A DNA stretch of 64,000 nucleotides from Nitrospira sp. KM1 (GTDB lineage: Bacteria > Nitrospirota > Nitrospiria > Nitrospirales > Nitrospiraceae): assembly GCF_011405515.1 (NCBI RefSeq), contig NZ_AP022671.1, positions 682,001 to 746,000 on the forward strand, given 5' to 3'. Under the pieces are notes generated by a model, which saw only the letters and a program-made list of their open reading frames with translations, was not told where the DNA came from and did not search any database. Below are positions 18,136 to 28,798 of the stretch, piece by piece (the first letter of the stretch is position 1; every line of letters starts with the position of its first letter). Position numbers and translations under genes: made by a program.

Positions 18136-19593
18136 TCACGAGGAGGTCAGATCCTCTCCGACCTTGTTGCGCCGGCGTGCGACGCCTGTTTCATAAGCCG
18201 CGCCAGCAACGGCTCGAGCTATTCGAGGCACCACTTCTTTGTCGAAGAGGCTGGGAATAATGTAGTCTTCGCTCAAGGCCGCACGGGGAATGGCTTCCGC
18301 CAACGCCTTGGAGGCTGCAAGCTTCATCGCCTCATTGATGGTCGTCGCCTGCACGTCCAGCGCCCCGCGAAAGATTCCTGGAAACGCCAACGCATTGTTG
18401 ATTTGGTTGGGCAGATCCGAACGGCCGGTCGCAAAGATCCGGCAATGGGAAACAGCCAATTCCGGCGCCACTTCGGGATCGGGATTGGCCATGGCAAACA
18501 CGATGCGATCTTTCGCCATCACGTCAAGGTCATCGGCCTGCAAGAGGTTTCCGACTGAGAGGCCGATGAAGACATCTGCTCCACGCAACGCATCGCGCAA
18601 CGTTCCTCTCGGCCGGTCTCTGGTCAGACAGGCCCGTAGGTCGGCTCTGCAGGCTCGCAATTCCTCCGCCTCTCCGTAGAGAATGATTCCCTCCTTATCG
18701 CACCCCAACAGATGCGAGACTCCGGCTGCAAGCAGCATCCGACAGCAGGCGGTTCCGGCGGCACCCAGACCATTCACCGTGACGCGGACGTCCTCCAACT
18801 TCTTGCCGATGATCTCCAGGGCATTGCTCAATGCCGCAAGGAGCACGACCGCGGTCCCATGCTGATCGTCGTGCATCACGGGAATATCCAAGGACGATCT
18901 CAGGCGTGATTCCACGTCAAAACAATGCGGAGCGCTGATGTCTTCCAAATTGATGGCGCCGAAACCGGGGGCAATCGCCTGAACAGTTCGAACGATGTCG
19001 TCCGTCTGTTGCGTATTCAGGCAGATCGGCCACGCATCGATTCCGGCGAGTTCCCGGAACAGCATGGCTTTTCCCTCCATCACGGGAAGAGCGGCTTCAG
19101 GGCCGAGATTACCCAAGCCCAGCACGGCCGAGCCGTCCGTCACGACCGCAACGCTGTTGCTCTTGGTCGTAAACGCATAGGCCTTTGCCTTATCCTTCGC
19201 GATGGCCTGCGCCACGCGCCCGACCCCGGGCGTGTACACCATCGAGAGAATATTTCTCGTGTTGACCGGCAGTTTGCTTTGGACCTTGATTTTTCCACCC
19301 AGGTGAAGAAGGAAGACGCGGTCGGATGCGGACAACACGGTTACGCCCTCTATCCGACCGAGACGCTGCACGACGCGGTCACCGTGAGACTCGTTCCGCG
19401 CATCGAAGGTGATATCGCGTACCATCAGATCGGCGGTGGCCGAAACCAGATCCACGGCGCCAAGGTTGGCACCCTCCTCGGCCAATGCGGAGGCCACCCT
19501 GGCAAACATGCCAGGCTTGTTCGCGAGAGCGATTCGAGCGGTGAGCCGATAGTTGGAATACGGTCCGATGTCGTTCATCCGACGTATCAACAC
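18136..19593 (-). CDS. NAD(P)-dependent malic enzyme with N-terminal ACT domain
   Basis: Oxidative decarboxylation of malate to pyruvate. N-terminal ACT domain (about 15-95; ARIALANKPGMFARVASALAEE), malic domain with VYTPGVG, the TNDGSAVLG-like block VTDGSAVLGLGNLGP, MHDDQHGTA, and an NAD-binding Rossmann fold around GLGAAGTACCRMLL. 485 aa. The ACT domain suggests allosteric control by an amino acid or related ligand, by analogy with other ACT proteins. GTG start at 19593 has an AAGAGAG site 8 nt upstream; ATG 19578 is an alternative. Confidence 0.9.
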   Translation of the reverse strand: MLIRRMNDIGPYSNYRLTARIALANKPGMFARVASALAEEGANLGAVDLVSATADLMVRDITFDARNESHGDRVVQRLGRIEGVTVLSASDRVFLLHLGGKIKVQSKLPVNTRNILSMVYTPGVGRVAQAIAKDKAKAYAFTTKSNSVAVVTDGSAVLGLGNLGPEAALPVMEGKAMLFRELAGIDAWPICLNTQQTDDIVRTVQAIAPGFGAINLEDISAPHCFDVESRLRSSLDIPVMHDDQHGTAVVLLAALSNALEIIGKKLEDVRVTVNGLGAAGTACCRMLLAAGVSHLLGCDKEGIILYGEAEELRACRADLRACLTRDRPRGTLRDALRGADVFIGLSVGNLLQADDLDVMAKDRIVFAMANPDPEVAPELAVSHCRIFATGRSDLPNQINNALAFPGIFRGALDVQATTINEAMKLAASKALAEAIPRAALSEDYIIPSLFDKEVVPRIARAVAGAAYETGVARRRNKVGEDLTSS

Positions 19594-19752
19594 GTGCGGT
19601 GCTCTCTTAATTATACCCGGTCATCGCACACGCACCCAGGAAATAATCCAACAACATCACAGATGCTGCAATTTCCTCATGCAGCCTTACGTGAGACCGC
19701 ATCCTCATTTGTTCCATTGATCGGAGTTTCGGACGAGTGTTAAGGTGGCCGT

Positions 19753-22700
19753 ATGTCCTCGCCACCTAATTCATCACGTGCCAATCGCTTGAGCACTGAA
19801 ACCAGTCCTTACCTCCTTCAACATGCACACAATCCGGTCGACTGGTATCCGTGGGGGCCCGAAGCCCTTGCAACGGCCAAACGGCTCAACCGTCCGATTC
19901 TCTTGTCCATAGGGTATTCGGCCTGCCATTGGTGTCACGTCATGGAACGGGAATCTTTTGAGAACGAGACCATCGCCGCACTCATGAATCGTCACTTCGT
20001 CTGCATTAAAGTCGATCGCGAAGAACGACCCGATCTCGATGACATTTATATGCAAGCGACCGTCACATTGAATCATGGTCAGGGCGGCTGGCCGATGACG
20101 GTCTTCCTCACCCCCGAACAGCAGCCGTTTTTCGCGGGAACGTATTTCCCTCCAGAGGACCGTTGGGGACGGCCTGGATTCCCAGCGATCTTGAAAAAGA
20201 TTGCGGCCATTTGGGAAGAGAATCCCGGAGACCTACGACAACAGGCCCGCCAACTCACGGACCGCCTTAAGGCAGAGTCCCAGACTGCGCTCCCCGCCTC
20301 CGTCGATGATGCCGTGTTTGACGACGCGGTTCGCGAATTCAGCCAGCTGTTTGACGAACGGTTCGGGGGATTCGGCCAGGCACCGAAATTCCCTCCGGCT
20401 GCAGGCCTCTCACTCCTTCTGCGCTGTCACCGGCGGACCGGCGATCCCCACACGCTCCGCCTGGTAACCAAGACACTGGACGCCATGGCCGCCGGCGGCA
20501 TCTATGACCATGTAGGCGGAGGGTTTGCACGCTACTCGACCGACGAGCGCTGGTTGGTGCCGCATTTCGAAAAAATGCTCTACGACAACGCGCTCCTGAC
20601 CCGCACCTATCTCGAAGCGTTTCAGGTTACGGGTCGGGCCACCTACCGGCAGGTCGTCATGGAGGTGCTGGATTACATTTTGAAAGAGATGACGGATTCT
20701 GAAGGCGGATTTTATTCCGCAACGGATGCAGATTCCGAAGGGGTCGAAGGGAAGTTTTTTGTGTGGACACCCGAGGATGTCCGGAAGGTGCTGGCCGATG
20801 AACAAGACAGCCGTCGGATCTGTGCCTGCTATGACATTACCGAGAAGGGTAATTGGGAACACCGGAGCATCCCAAATCGACTCCGTCCAATCGAATCTGT
20901 GGCCAAAGAGTTGGATGTCACCGTTGATGAATTGACGGAAACGATGCGCAGAGTTCGGCCGGCCCTCTATCAGGCCCGCAGCGCGCGAGTGCCTCCTGGT
21001 CTGGACGATAAGATCATTGCCGCATGGAACGGGATGATGATCGCTGCCATGGCCGAGGCCGGGCGGGTGTTGGGCGTTGCCCGCTTCATCGATGCGGCGC
21101 GTCGTGCGGCCGATTTTCTGCTTCGCGTGCATCTTTCCGAAACGGGTCAGTTACTCCGGACCTCTCGAAACGGGCACGCACATCTCAATGGCGTGCTGGA
21201 AGATTACGCCTATCTTGGTGAAGGATTGGTCGATCTCTACGAAGCCTGCGGAGACGATCGGTATTTGGACGCCGCGCTCGGCTTCGGCGTCCGCATTCTG
21301 GACTCGTTTGAAGACAAGGACCATGGAGGCTTTTTTACGACCGCCGACGATCATGAACAATTAATCGTCCGTGGACGCGACGGCGCGGACGGCGCCACTC
21401 CCAGCAGTAACGCAGTGGCTGCTTCTCTCCTAGCGCGGCTCTCCTATCACGATGATCGGCAGGATTTCCGTAATGCCGCGGTTCGCGCCATACGGTCCTA
21501 TGGGAAACAAATCTCGCGCTACCCCCGTGCCTTCGCCAAGAGCCTTGCTGTCGTGGATTTTCTCACGGAAGGCCCTCTCGAACTGGCCGTCGTCGGAGAG
21601 GAGGCCGGTTCTGCTTCGAATACGTTGCGCGGAGCGATCGGCAAGCGGTACCTGCCCAATAGAATCATCGCCCTGACAACGAGAGCCGACGGACAATCAG
21701 CCCATCCTCTTTTGTCCGGCAAAGGATCGGCTGCAGGCAAACCCGCTTTATATATTTGCCGAAATTTTACATGCCAGCGCCCGGTCACAGATCCGCTCGA
21801 GGCCCTGCAGGCCGTGGCCGCAGCCGATCAAGGACAGTCGGCTTTCCGCCAATCCCTCCTTGCGGACTCTCCGCTTCCGGGCGCCGCTACTCCGGAAGGA
21901 ACGGCACGCTTCGCCGCCTCCATGGTTCATCGGCCCCACCGGTCCGGCTCGCGCGAACATGGATATGGGCCGTTCGGTTCGACTGGACTCACCGCTTCGA
22001 AGTTGGGTTTCGGCGGTTACCGCGTGGACTCCAGCAATCCGGAGTTCAGCGCGGCGTTGACCAAAGCGCTATCCGAAGGCGTGAATGTCATCGATACCTC
22101 CACCAATTACATGGACGGAGAAAGCGAACGGCTGATCGGTTCCGTTCTCAAAGAGGTCATCAATCGTAAGATCGTGTCGCGCGATCAAATTATCGTCGTG
22201 TCGAAGATCGGATATGTCCAGGGAGAAAACCTCAGACGCGCGCAGGCCAGGGAACAGGCCAATCATCCGTACCCTGATATGGTCAAGTATGGAGACGGCA
22301 TCTGGCATTGCATCCATCCAGACTTCCTGGCCGATCAACTGACGGCCTCACTCGATCGTCTCGGGGTGGCCACTCTGGACGTCTGCCTGCTTCATAATCC
22401 CGAATATTTTCTTTCCGAGATCACCCGGCATGGAAATCCCCAACAGCGGGAACAGGCTCGTGATGAGTTCTATCGGCGTGTCGCCCTGGCCTTCGACTAT
22501 CTCGACTCGCAGGTATCGAACGGACGCATCCGATGGTATGGAGTATCTTCCAATACCGTTGCCGCCGATCAATCTGATCCGGATGCCACGTCACTCCACC
22601 GTTATCTCACCGCCGACCGGCAACGCCATTTTGCCGTGCTGCAGTGTCCCATGAATTTGTTCGAAAGCAGCACATTCTTACCGACCGATTCCACACAGCA

Positions 22701-23418
22701 GGAGACAGATTCAGTCCTGACCGTCGCACAGAAATACAAACTTGCCGTCCTGGTCAATCGCCCGTTGAATGCCATGGCTACGCGAGAATCAGGAATGTTG
22801 CGCCTGGCAGAAGTGCCGCCGGAAGGAACGCCGATCGATCTCCTGAATCAATTAACGATCGTCAAGAAGCTCGAAGATGAGTATCGTGCAACCCTTGCGC
22901 CCGTCATTCCGCACGGAGGAGAAGGTACTGCGCCCGCTGAGTTCTTTCGATGGGCTGATGAACTCGGAGGTCTTCGGGAGAAAATTCAGGGATTGGAGCA
23001 TTGGGAACAGATCGAGCATCAGATGATCGCTCCGCACGTCAACCAGGTTCTGCAATCAATGCCCCGCCTCATCCCCCAATCGTCAGCCGAGCAATGGGAA
23101 ACATGGAGAGATCGTTATGTCCAAGAACTTCTCGCTCTCTTGGGTGGCTTGCGTCATGACGCAAGTGTCAAAAGCGCATCGCGGGCACAGGCCGTGACGG
23201 CTGCCCTTCATTCTGTCTTACCGGCCGAACAAGGCAAGAAGACGCTCTCCCGCAAAGCGCTCTGGACTCTCGTGAGCACACCGGGCATCGCCTGTGTCTT
23301 GGTCGGCATGCGGACGCGTGTTTACGTCGATGACGCCCTGGAAGTCATGAACTGGAAACCTCTCGCTGACGTCAAGAGCGTGTACCTCGCGGCAAGACGA
23401 GCGGCGCAATCGCTGTGA
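19753..23418 (+). CDS. DUF255/YyaL-type protein fused to aldo/keto reductase
   Basis: A 1221-residue fusion. Residues 1 to about 170 are the thioredoxin-fold DUF255 domain with the CHWC motif at 58-61 (SACHWCHVM); about 200-690 is the six-hairpin-like region of the YyaL/SSP411 family. From about 737 a complete aldo/keto reductase follows ([18 protein letters not shown]), with the tetrad residues visible: Asp in NVIDTS, Tyr in NYMDGESE, Lys in VVSKIGY and His in CLLHNPE. No stop or start separates the parts, and the linker is in frame with no Met at the reductase start. The biochemical function of DUF255 proteins is poorly known; the fusion suggests a shared redox or carbohydrate substrate. 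It converges on the exosortase locus. Confidence 0.9.
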   Translation: MSSPPNSSRANRLSTETSPYLLQHAHNPVDWYPWGPEALATAKRLNRPILLSIGYSACHWCHVMERESFENETIAALMNRHFVCIKVDREERPDLDDIYMQATVTLNHGQGGWPMTVFLTPEQQPFFAGTYFPPEDRWGRPGFPAILKKIAAIWEENPGDLRQQARQLTDRLKAESQTALPASVDDAVFDDAVREFSQLFDERFGGFGQAPKFPPAAGLSLLLRCHRRTGDPHTLRLVTKTLDAMAAGGIYDHVGGGFARYSTDERWLVPHFEKMLYDNALLTRTYLEAFQVTGRATYRQVVMEVLDYILKEMTDSEGGFYSATDADSEGVEGKFFVWTPEDVRKVLADEQDSRRICACYDITEKGNWEHRSIPNRLRPIESVAKELDVTVDELTETMRRVRPALYQARSARVPPGLDDKIIAAWNGMMIAAMAEAGRVLGVARFIDAARRAADFLLRVHLSETGQLLRTSRNGHAHLNGVLEDYAYLGEGLVDLYEACGDDRYLDAALGFGVRILDSFEDKDHGGFFTTADDHEQLIVRGRDGADGATPSSNAVAASLLARLSYHDDRQDFRNAAVRAIRSYGKQISRYPRAFAKSLAVVDFLTEGPLELAVVGEEAGSASNTLRGAIGKRYLPNRIIALTTRADGQSAHPLLSGKGSAAGKPALYICRNFTCQRPVTDPLEALQAVAAADQGQSAFRQSLLADSPLPGAATPEGTARFAASMVHRPHRSGSREHGYGPFGSTGLTASKLGFGGYRVDSSNPEFSAALTKALSEGVNVIDTSTNYMDGESERLIGSVLKEVINRKIVSRDQIIVVSKIGYVQGENLRRAQAREQANHPYPDMVKYGDGIWHCIHPDFLADQLTASLDRLGVATLDVCLLHNPEYFLSEITRHGNPQQREQARDEFYRRVALAFDYLDSQVSNGRIRWYGVSSNTVAADQSDPDATSLHRYLTADRQRHFAVLQCPMNLFESSTFLPTDSTQQETDSVLTVAQKYKLAVLVNRPLNAMATRESGMLRLAEVPPEGTPIDLLNQLTIVKKLEDEYRATLAPVIPHGGEGTAPAEFFRWADELGGLREKIQGLEHWEQIEHQMIAPHVNQVLQSMPRLIPQSSAEQWETWRDRYVQELLALLGGLRHDASVKSASRAQAVTAALHSVLPAEQGKKTLSRKALWTLVSTPGIACVLVGMRTRVYVDDALEVMNWKPLADVKSVYLAARRAAQSL

Positions 23419-23436
23419 AGAAGGACGAGAGGGGGT

Positions 23437-24831
23437 CTACTTGGGATTGCCAATCAGGCGTTTCAACCAAGACCCATTCGCAGTCTGAGGCTGTAAGCGG
23501 CCCGCCTGTGCATCCCTCGGACGCACGGAGAGTTCTTTGATCCGGAAGGAAACGTCCTTAAAGGCGGGGGTGACCTGCGTAATACGTCGGTACACCGACA
23601 GCGCCTCCGCGTTCTGACCGATCGATTCCAGTGTCCTGCCCAAAAAATACTGCACGTCATTCACATCTTTGCGGGAGGCGGATTGATCGTTGAGGGCATT
23701 GCGGAACGCCTGAATGGCGGACTGTGGCTCACCCATCGTTTTATAACAGAGCCCGATCTGCGCATGTGCCTTCAACCAATGTGATGCGCTCTTGCTCGCC
23801 AGTTCGAACATGTCGATGGCTTCCTTCAACCGCCCGTCATTCTTCAACGACATGCCCTGAACGTAACACCGCTCCGGCGAACCGACGGATCGGAGCGGAG
23901 CTGAGTCGAACCTCTGAGCCGAAGGCCTGGTTGGCGGACAGGGAATGGACGAAGCTTCGACCTCGGTCGTGTCTTCCGGCGCGTTTGCCAGTCCGCTCAG
24001 ATCTTCTTTGGCGGACAGAGGCAGAATCCCTCCTCTCGTCCGATCGAACGCTGCCTGGGCGACCAGTTTCGACGTGATAATCCTTGCCTGCTCGGCGAAC
24101 CCATACGTCAAGGCAATGTCGCACACTTGATTGATCAAACGTGGATTTCCTCTGCTCAAGCGGTGAACGAGCTTGCATGCCCGATCCGTTAACAGTGTGG
24201 GATGTCCGCCGGCGATCTGAAGCCGGTGCCGGATGTACTGCGCCGTATCGGTTTCAGACAGAGGTTCGAGATGATAGTCGGCAACGATCCGCTGGGCGAA
24301 TTGCGTCATATCGATACGCTTCAACAAGGTGTGGAGATCGGGCTGTCCCGAAAGAATGATTTGCAGCTTGAGGGTTCTTCCATCGTTGAGATTGGACAGC
24401 AAACGCAATTCTTCGAGCAGTTCCGCCCCGAGACTCTGTGCCTCGTCAATGACCAAAATAACCCGCCGATGCTGTTTCGATTCTCGAAGAAGAAATTCGG
24501 AAAACATGTGGTACGCTTCGACCGGATCCAGACGCTTCTGAGTCAGTTTCAAGGCCAAGAGAATCCATGGAAGAAGATGATCGATATCGTATCGGGCATT
24601 GGTCACAAGCCCGATTGAATGCTTTGTCCCATGCTCCGCGATGAGTTTCTGTAAAAGGGATGTTTTCCCCATTCCAGGATCACCGGTCAGGACGATGAAT
24701 GGAGCCTGACTGAGCAAGCCGTATTCGAGAAGGCTGTAGGCGGCCCGGTGTATGGAGCCGGGGTAGAGAAAATCGCTGTCCGGCAGCAGGGCGAACGGTT
24801 TGGCGCGAAGATTATAGAATGATTCGTACAT
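23437..24831 (-). CDS. ExeA-like ATPase of exosortase/EPS loci with C-terminal TPR
   Basis: AAA ATPase of the kind called putative secretion ATPase in PEP-CTERM/exosortase loci. The ExeA-like start MYESFYNLRAKPF, Walker A GDPGMGKT (50-57) and Walker B VILVIDEAQSL (Asp129-Glu130) are intact; sensor region LSGQPDLHTLL follows. From about residue 325 a TPR region is attached (GMSLKNDGRLKEAIDMF, HAQIGLCYKTMGEPQSAI). Last gene of the long minus-strand EPS locus. Its TPR tail is closely matched by the separate small protein at 53253-53717. Confidence 0.9.
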   Translation of the reverse strand: MYESFYNLRAKPFALLPDSDFLYPGSIHRAAYSLLEYGLLSQAPFIVLTGDPGMGKTSLLQKLIAEHGTKHSIGLVTNARYDIDHLLPWILLALKLTQKRLDPVEAYHMFSEFLLRESKQHRRVILVIDEAQSLGAELLEELRLLSNLNDGRTLKLQIILSGQPDLHTLLKRIDMTQFAQRIVADYHLEPLSETDTAQYIRHRLQIAGGHPTLLTDRACKLVHRLSRGNPRLINQVCDIALTYGFAEQARIITSKLVAQAAFDRTRGGILPLSAKEDLSGLANAPEDTTEVEASSIPCPPTRPSAQRFDSAPLRSVGSPERCYVQGMSLKNDGRLKEAIDMFELASKSASHWLKAHAQIGLCYKTMGEPQSAIQAFRNALNDQSASRKDVNDVQYFLGRTLESIGQNAEALSVYRRITQVTPAFKDVSFRIKELSVRPRDAQAGRLQPQTANGSWLKRLIGNPK

Positions 24832-24897
24832 TGCTCTTATTCCCGCTGCATGTGGCCGAAGATCCCAGGAGTTGGCGCCTACCTGCGCAGTAGCACA

Positions 24898-25728
24898 TCA
24901 ATGAGCCAACATCTTCCACATGTTGGCAGGCGTCGCCGATGACTTCCCTGCCTTGTTCATGACGGCCCCCAGCACGGGTCGAGAGTTTTTCATCAGCGAA
25001 AGAGCCCGCTGAACCTCTTCGACCGTAGTTTTTCCTTCCTCTACGACCAGTAGCAATGCATCCGTATAGGGAGAAAATGCCAGTACGTCTGCCGTATGGA
25101 GGAGAGGCGGCAGGTCGAAAATAACAACACGGGATGGATAACGATGCTTGAATTCCTCTACCAAAGCAAGCATTTTCGGCGATGTCAGAACTTCCGTCGA
25201 ATTAGGAATAGACCTCCCGCCGGGCAAGAGTACGAAGCGACCAATGCCGGGATGAATCAACAGATCCTCGACAGGGAAATCGTCGAGGAGAAAGTCCGCA
25301 AGCCCCGGAGCATCATTGAACCCAAACACTTCATGGATGCTCGGACTTCTAAGATTGGCATCCACGAGCAACACGGTTTGTGTGATTTCCATCGCCAGAC
25401 TGACCGCAAGATTGACGGCGGTCAACGTCTTACCCTCTCCATAACCGGGACTGGTTACCCCAACGACATTCCAGCCGTTTTCGCGTAACCGATGCATGAC
25501 CTGCGTGCGCAGGATCTTGAACGCGTCCACAAAGGGTCCCTTGTTATACGCTGCCATCACACGCCGCTCACGCAAGACCGAGAGCGGAACATTCAGCGAT
25601 TTCGTACGTGTATAGACGATCGAGGATGGTACAGCCTGACCGGATCCCTGAACGGAACTGATGGGAGGAGCAGGTCGTCCCCCCTGTTGTTCTTTGAATA
25701 TCTGTATTGCAGCCCTCAAGCGGTCCAT
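24898..25728 (-). CDS. CpsD/CapB-like ATPase (exosortase-associated tyrosine autokinase type)
   Basis: Cytoplasmic partner of the chain-length protein encoded just upstream. P-loop SPGYGEGKT (93-101), Walker A-prime VLLVDANLRSP (about 118-128) and Walker B VVIFDLPP are those of BY-kinases. The C-terminus (ANMWKMLAH) lacks a tyrosine cluster, so autophosphorylation as in Wzc/CpsD is doubtful or uses other tyrosines. A GAGGAAA site precedes the ATG. 33 bp after the Wzz-type gene. Confidence 0.87.
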   Translation of the reverse strand: MDRLRAAIQIFKEQQGGRPAPPISSVQGSGQAVPSSIVYTRTKSLNVPLSVLRERRVMAAYNKGPFVDAFKILRTQVMHRLRENGWNVVGVTSPGYGEGKTLTAVNLAVSLAMEITQTVLLVDANLRSPSIHEVFGFNDAPGLADFLLDDFPVEDLLIHPGIGRFVLLPGGRSIPNSTEVLTSPKMLALVEEFKHRYPSRVVIFDLPPLLHTADVLAFSPYTDALLLVVEEGKTTVEEVQRALSLMKNSRPVLGAVMNKAGKSSATPANMWKMLAH

Positions 25729-25761
25729 TCGTTTTCCTCACATGCGATACATTGCGCCCGT

Positions 25762-27531
25762 TTACTCCATCCCGAATCGCCTGACGGTTGAATACCAGAT
25801 GACGTCCAACGGAGACCAGAAGACATGGACAAGGACGAGGACGACGACCACCGCAGCCACCCCGGCCCCTCTGATCAGTCTTCGCCGATTGATCGCCCGT
25901 GAGAGATCGCTTTCGTTCGGCATAAACGGAATCACTGCAAGCGGGAACAGTTGTGTCACATGAGCGAGCTGTTCAGGAGATTTTACGGAATGATCCAAGT
26001 TCTCGGCCGCTGCTCCTGCGCCGAACCCTCCAGCAAGTGCGAGAATGAATCCTAGAACCGCAATGGCCGGCCGATTGGGTTTTTCAGGCTTTTCCGGCAG
26101 ACTCGGTGGATCGATCAACGAGAACCGCTCCCCTTTCCGTTGAACCTCCAGCCCCTCTGAGACTTTCGCTTCCAACAAACGGGAACGGATTTCCTGATAT
26201 TTTTGACCGGACGTGTCGCGATCACGGGTGAGCGTCAAATAGTCCGGTTCGAGTTCGGGAGTTCGTTCGAGTCTGGACGCATAATCATTGAGCCGGCGTT
26301 TGACTTCTCCACGGGTCTTCCTGAGAGCATCGAGCGTGGAATTGGCAGAATTCAATTGGGCCTGGAGGTTGATATATGCAGGGTTCTCAGGGCGTGGAGC
26401 AAGGTTTTTCTTCGAAGGCTTGGCTTTGATATTCCGCACCTCCTGTTCTAGCGCCTCGATCCTCCGCATCGTGCTCACGACATCCGGGTGATCCTTTCCC
26501 AGACGTTCAGAAAATTCTGCCAATGTGGCGCGGGCATCCACGAGCGCCTTGGTGGCCTCATCGGCCTCAGGAACATGTCCGGTTTCCTTCTCCAAAGCGC
26601 CGATTTCCTGCTTCATCCGCATGATGTCGGGATGATCCGGGGAAAGATTTGCCGCCGTTCCCGCATACTCCGCCCGGAGAGCTCGAAGGCGTTCGGCCGA
26701 ATCCAGAATTCTCTCACCGCTCGCGGAGATGATCGGCGTATGCGGCTTGATAGTGGCCAATTCACCTTCGAGATAGTTTTTTCGTTCTTCGAGACTACGT
26801 ATCTGTTGTTCAACGTCCATCAATTCGCGATCGGCTTGGTTCATCAGTTGCTGATTCAGCGGTGTCAACTCGGGAAGCGCTCCTTTGGCCTGATGCTTGA
26901 ACCCGGCGATCTTGGCATCGACCTCACCGATGTGCTTGGCGAGACTTTCGGCTTCCTGTTGCAAAAACGCGGTAGCCTCCTGCGCTTGCCGTTCCCGGCT
27001 TTTTAGATTCTCCCCGAGAAACAAACTCGTCAGTTCATTCGCCACTTTTTGCGCCACTTCCGGAGATCGGCTTTCATAGGCAACGGTAAACGCGATGGTC
27101 GCCTTGGTCGGATGCTGGGTGCGCTTGTCTACGACATCGGCGCTGATCACTTCCACGTCGATATCTCTGATGAATCGCTTGACTACCTCCTCGATCGGAC
27201 TCGTCTTTCGCAACTCGGCGTATAAATCGAACTGCTCCACGACCTTCCATAGCGTGGTACGGCTCATCACCTGCTGCTTGATGGTTTCAATCCGCTGATC
27301 GGCGTAACTCGTAATAGACGAGCGCACGAGATCGGAAGGAATTTCCTGCTCTTCAATCAAGATCGTCGCCATCGACTTGTAGGTAGGAGGCCACAGCAAT
27401 GCGGCGAGCATGCTGAGAAGCAAGAGTGCCCCTCCACACGACAGAATCAGCTTTCTGCGTCGATGAAAAATCGAGACATAGTCTTGGATGCTCTGCGCGG
27501 ACGCCGTGTGGGCTTTATGCGGTGTGGTCAT
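25762..27531 (-). CDS. Wzz-type polysaccharide chain-length determinant (GNVR)
   Basis: 589-residue inner-membrane polysaccharide co-polymerase. N-terminal membrane segment LILSCGGALLLLSMLAALLW after a short cytoplasmic stretch, a long periplasmic coiled-coil region, the GNVR-like part before the second membrane segment (LPEKPEKPNRPAIAVLGFILALAGG), and a third C-terminal hydrophobic segment (GAGVAAVVVVLVLVHVFW). This matches the exosortase-locus chain-length family. It sits between the outer-membrane barrel gene and the CpsD-like ATPase. Confidence 0.9.
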   Translation of the reverse strand: MTTPHKAHTASAQSIQDYVSIFHRRRKLILSCGGALLLLSMLAALLWPPTYKSMATILIEEQEIPSDLVRSSITSYADQRIETIKQQVMSRTTLWKVVEQFDLYAELRKTSPIEEVVKRFIRDIDVEVISADVVDKRTQHPTKATIAFTVAYESRSPEVAQKVANELTSLFLGENLKSRERQAQEATAFLQQEAESLAKHIGEVDAKIAGFKHQAKGALPELTPLNQQLMNQADRELMDVEQQIRSLEERKNYLEGELATIKPHTPIISASGERILDSAERLRALRAEYAGTAANLSPDHPDIMRMKQEIGALEKETGHVPEADEATKALVDARATLAEFSERLGKDHPDVVSTMRRIEALEQEVRNIKAKPSKKNLAPRPENPAYINLQAQLNSANSTLDALRKTRGEVKRRLNDYASRLERTPELEPDYLTLTRDRDTSGQKYQEIRSRLLEAKVSEGLEVQRKGERFSLIDPPSLPEKPEKPNRPAIAVLGFILALAGGFGAGAAAENLDHSVKSPEQLAHVTQLFPLAVIPFMPNESDLSRAINRRRLIRGAGVAAVVVVLVLVHVFWSPLDVIWYSTVRRFGME

Positions 27532-27548
27532 AAGGTCGAATCACATCG

Positions 27549-28793
27549 TTAATTTGAAATGGCCAACTTTGGAGGAAAATACGTGATCGTGAACATCGTA
27601 GCATTGGAGTCGGCGATACCAATCGATCCTGTCACATCACGCTGCCCGTACGTGTAGGACAGTTGCATTCTCCACCATTCCAAGAATCTCCATGCCACTG
27701 CAGGGCTGAAGGAAAAGTACGTCTGATTCGGGAAGGCACCTCCGAGCGAACGCTCGGTCAAACCTTCGACTCGATACGCGTTGGCATTGAACGACAGCGT
27801 GATATTCTCGCTCATATTGTGAGACAATAACGCCGCGAGTTTGTCCGTCTGAATAAGCAGCCCGAAACCGCTCGGGATGATCTCTCGAGACGCAGAGAGC
27901 TGGACGGAGGAACTCTCGAATTTCTTCAACATGTTAGCCCCGAATACCCACACCGTATCTCGCGTCGACACACTCGTCCCAGGCGATTCGGACGTTGAAT
28001 TAAGAAATTTCGGTCCGCCGTATACGGTTCCAGTGAGTGATTCAGTGAATGTATGCGTTATACTCAAGTTGATTCCTGGAATGTTCGCCCTGAACGAAGA
28101 CGGAGAATCTGTCGTATGAAATGCGGCATAGGTGCCGGCAAGTTGAATTTGATCATTTTCGGTTGTCTGATAGAGCAATCCGCCCGACCCCCCATATAAT
28201 TGATAATCGACCAAACCCAGGCGAAGGCCGTCCTCATAGGTCGTGTTGGAAAATTGAAACGCCCCCTGCAATGAGAACTTTTCCGTGATACTCCTTGTCC
28301 AGGTGGGATAGGCGTTGAACTGATTTCGTTGGGTAAACCGCAGCACGACGCCGGTCGTCAGAAGTTCGCTCATCAGCGTATTGTCGCGGGTGAATCCTCC
28401 GGTGAATCCAAATTGATCCTTCTCCGTCTTATAGCGTACGGTCAGAGGGAGAAATATATTGGTGAACGACGTGCTCTCTCCCCCATAATAGGAGACGAAG
28501 TCCGACGCAACCCGCCCGCTCACCTCCAAGCGTTCGGTTTTGCCGGCAAATTCAGCCGCAGGCGAGACCCAAAAGCCATACGTTTCCTCATGCGGCAGCG
28601 GTGTAAGAAGCAGGTTACTGTTATACACGCCCTTTACTCCGATATATGGCAACAATGACCACTCTGCTGCCATGGTTTCATATTCCACACCTATTCCCAG
28701 CAAGCCCAGCACGATCAGAGCCGACACACATCGGTCTGACCATCGAAGATGCCTGCCACGATAGCAGATCACATTCCATAATAGATGTACCAC
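27549..28793 (-). CDS. Outer-membrane beta-barrel protein of the EPS locus
   Basis: 414 aa with a hydrophobic N-terminal segment (ALIVLGLLGIGV) that looks like a signal peptide, then alternating polar/aromatic strands (YIGVKGVYNSNLLLTPL, FQFSNTTYEDGLRLGL, WRMQLSYTYGQRDVTG) characteristic of an outer-membrane barrel. Barrels of this sort (TIGR03016-like, by memory) recur in exosortase loci and might pass polysaccharide. It is 5 bp from the Wza-type gene, so co-transcribed. Confidence 0.8.
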   Translation of the reverse strand: MVHLLWNVICYRGRHLRWSDRCVSALIVLGLLGIGVEYETMAAEWSLLPYIGVKGVYNSNLLLTPLPHEETYGFWVSPAAEFAGKTERLEVSGRVASDFVSYYGGESTSFTNIFLPLTVRYKTEKDQFGFTGGFTRDNTLMSELLTTGVVLRFTQRNQFNAYPTWTRSITEKFSLQGAFQFSNTTYEDGLRLGLVDYQLYGGSGGLLYQTTENDQIQLAGTYAAFHTTDSPSSFRANIPGINLSITHTFTESLTGTVYGGPKFLNSTSESPGTSVSTRDTVWVFGANMLKKFESSSVQLSASREIIPSGFGLLIQTDKLAALLSHNMSENITLSFNANAYRVEGLTERSLGGAFPNQTYFSFSPAVAWRFLEWWRMQLSYTYGQRDVTGSIGIADSNATMFTITYFPPKLAISN

Positions 28794-28798
28794 GACCG

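Noticed and set aside
18925-19743. Long plus-strand open frame antisense to the malic enzyme gene
   Set aside because: It mirrors a well-supported gene in another frame, has no family-like sequence and no ribosome site.
20410-21132. 240-codon minus-strand open frame antisense to the DUF255 fusion
   Set aside because: Antisense shadow; no motif or ribosome site.
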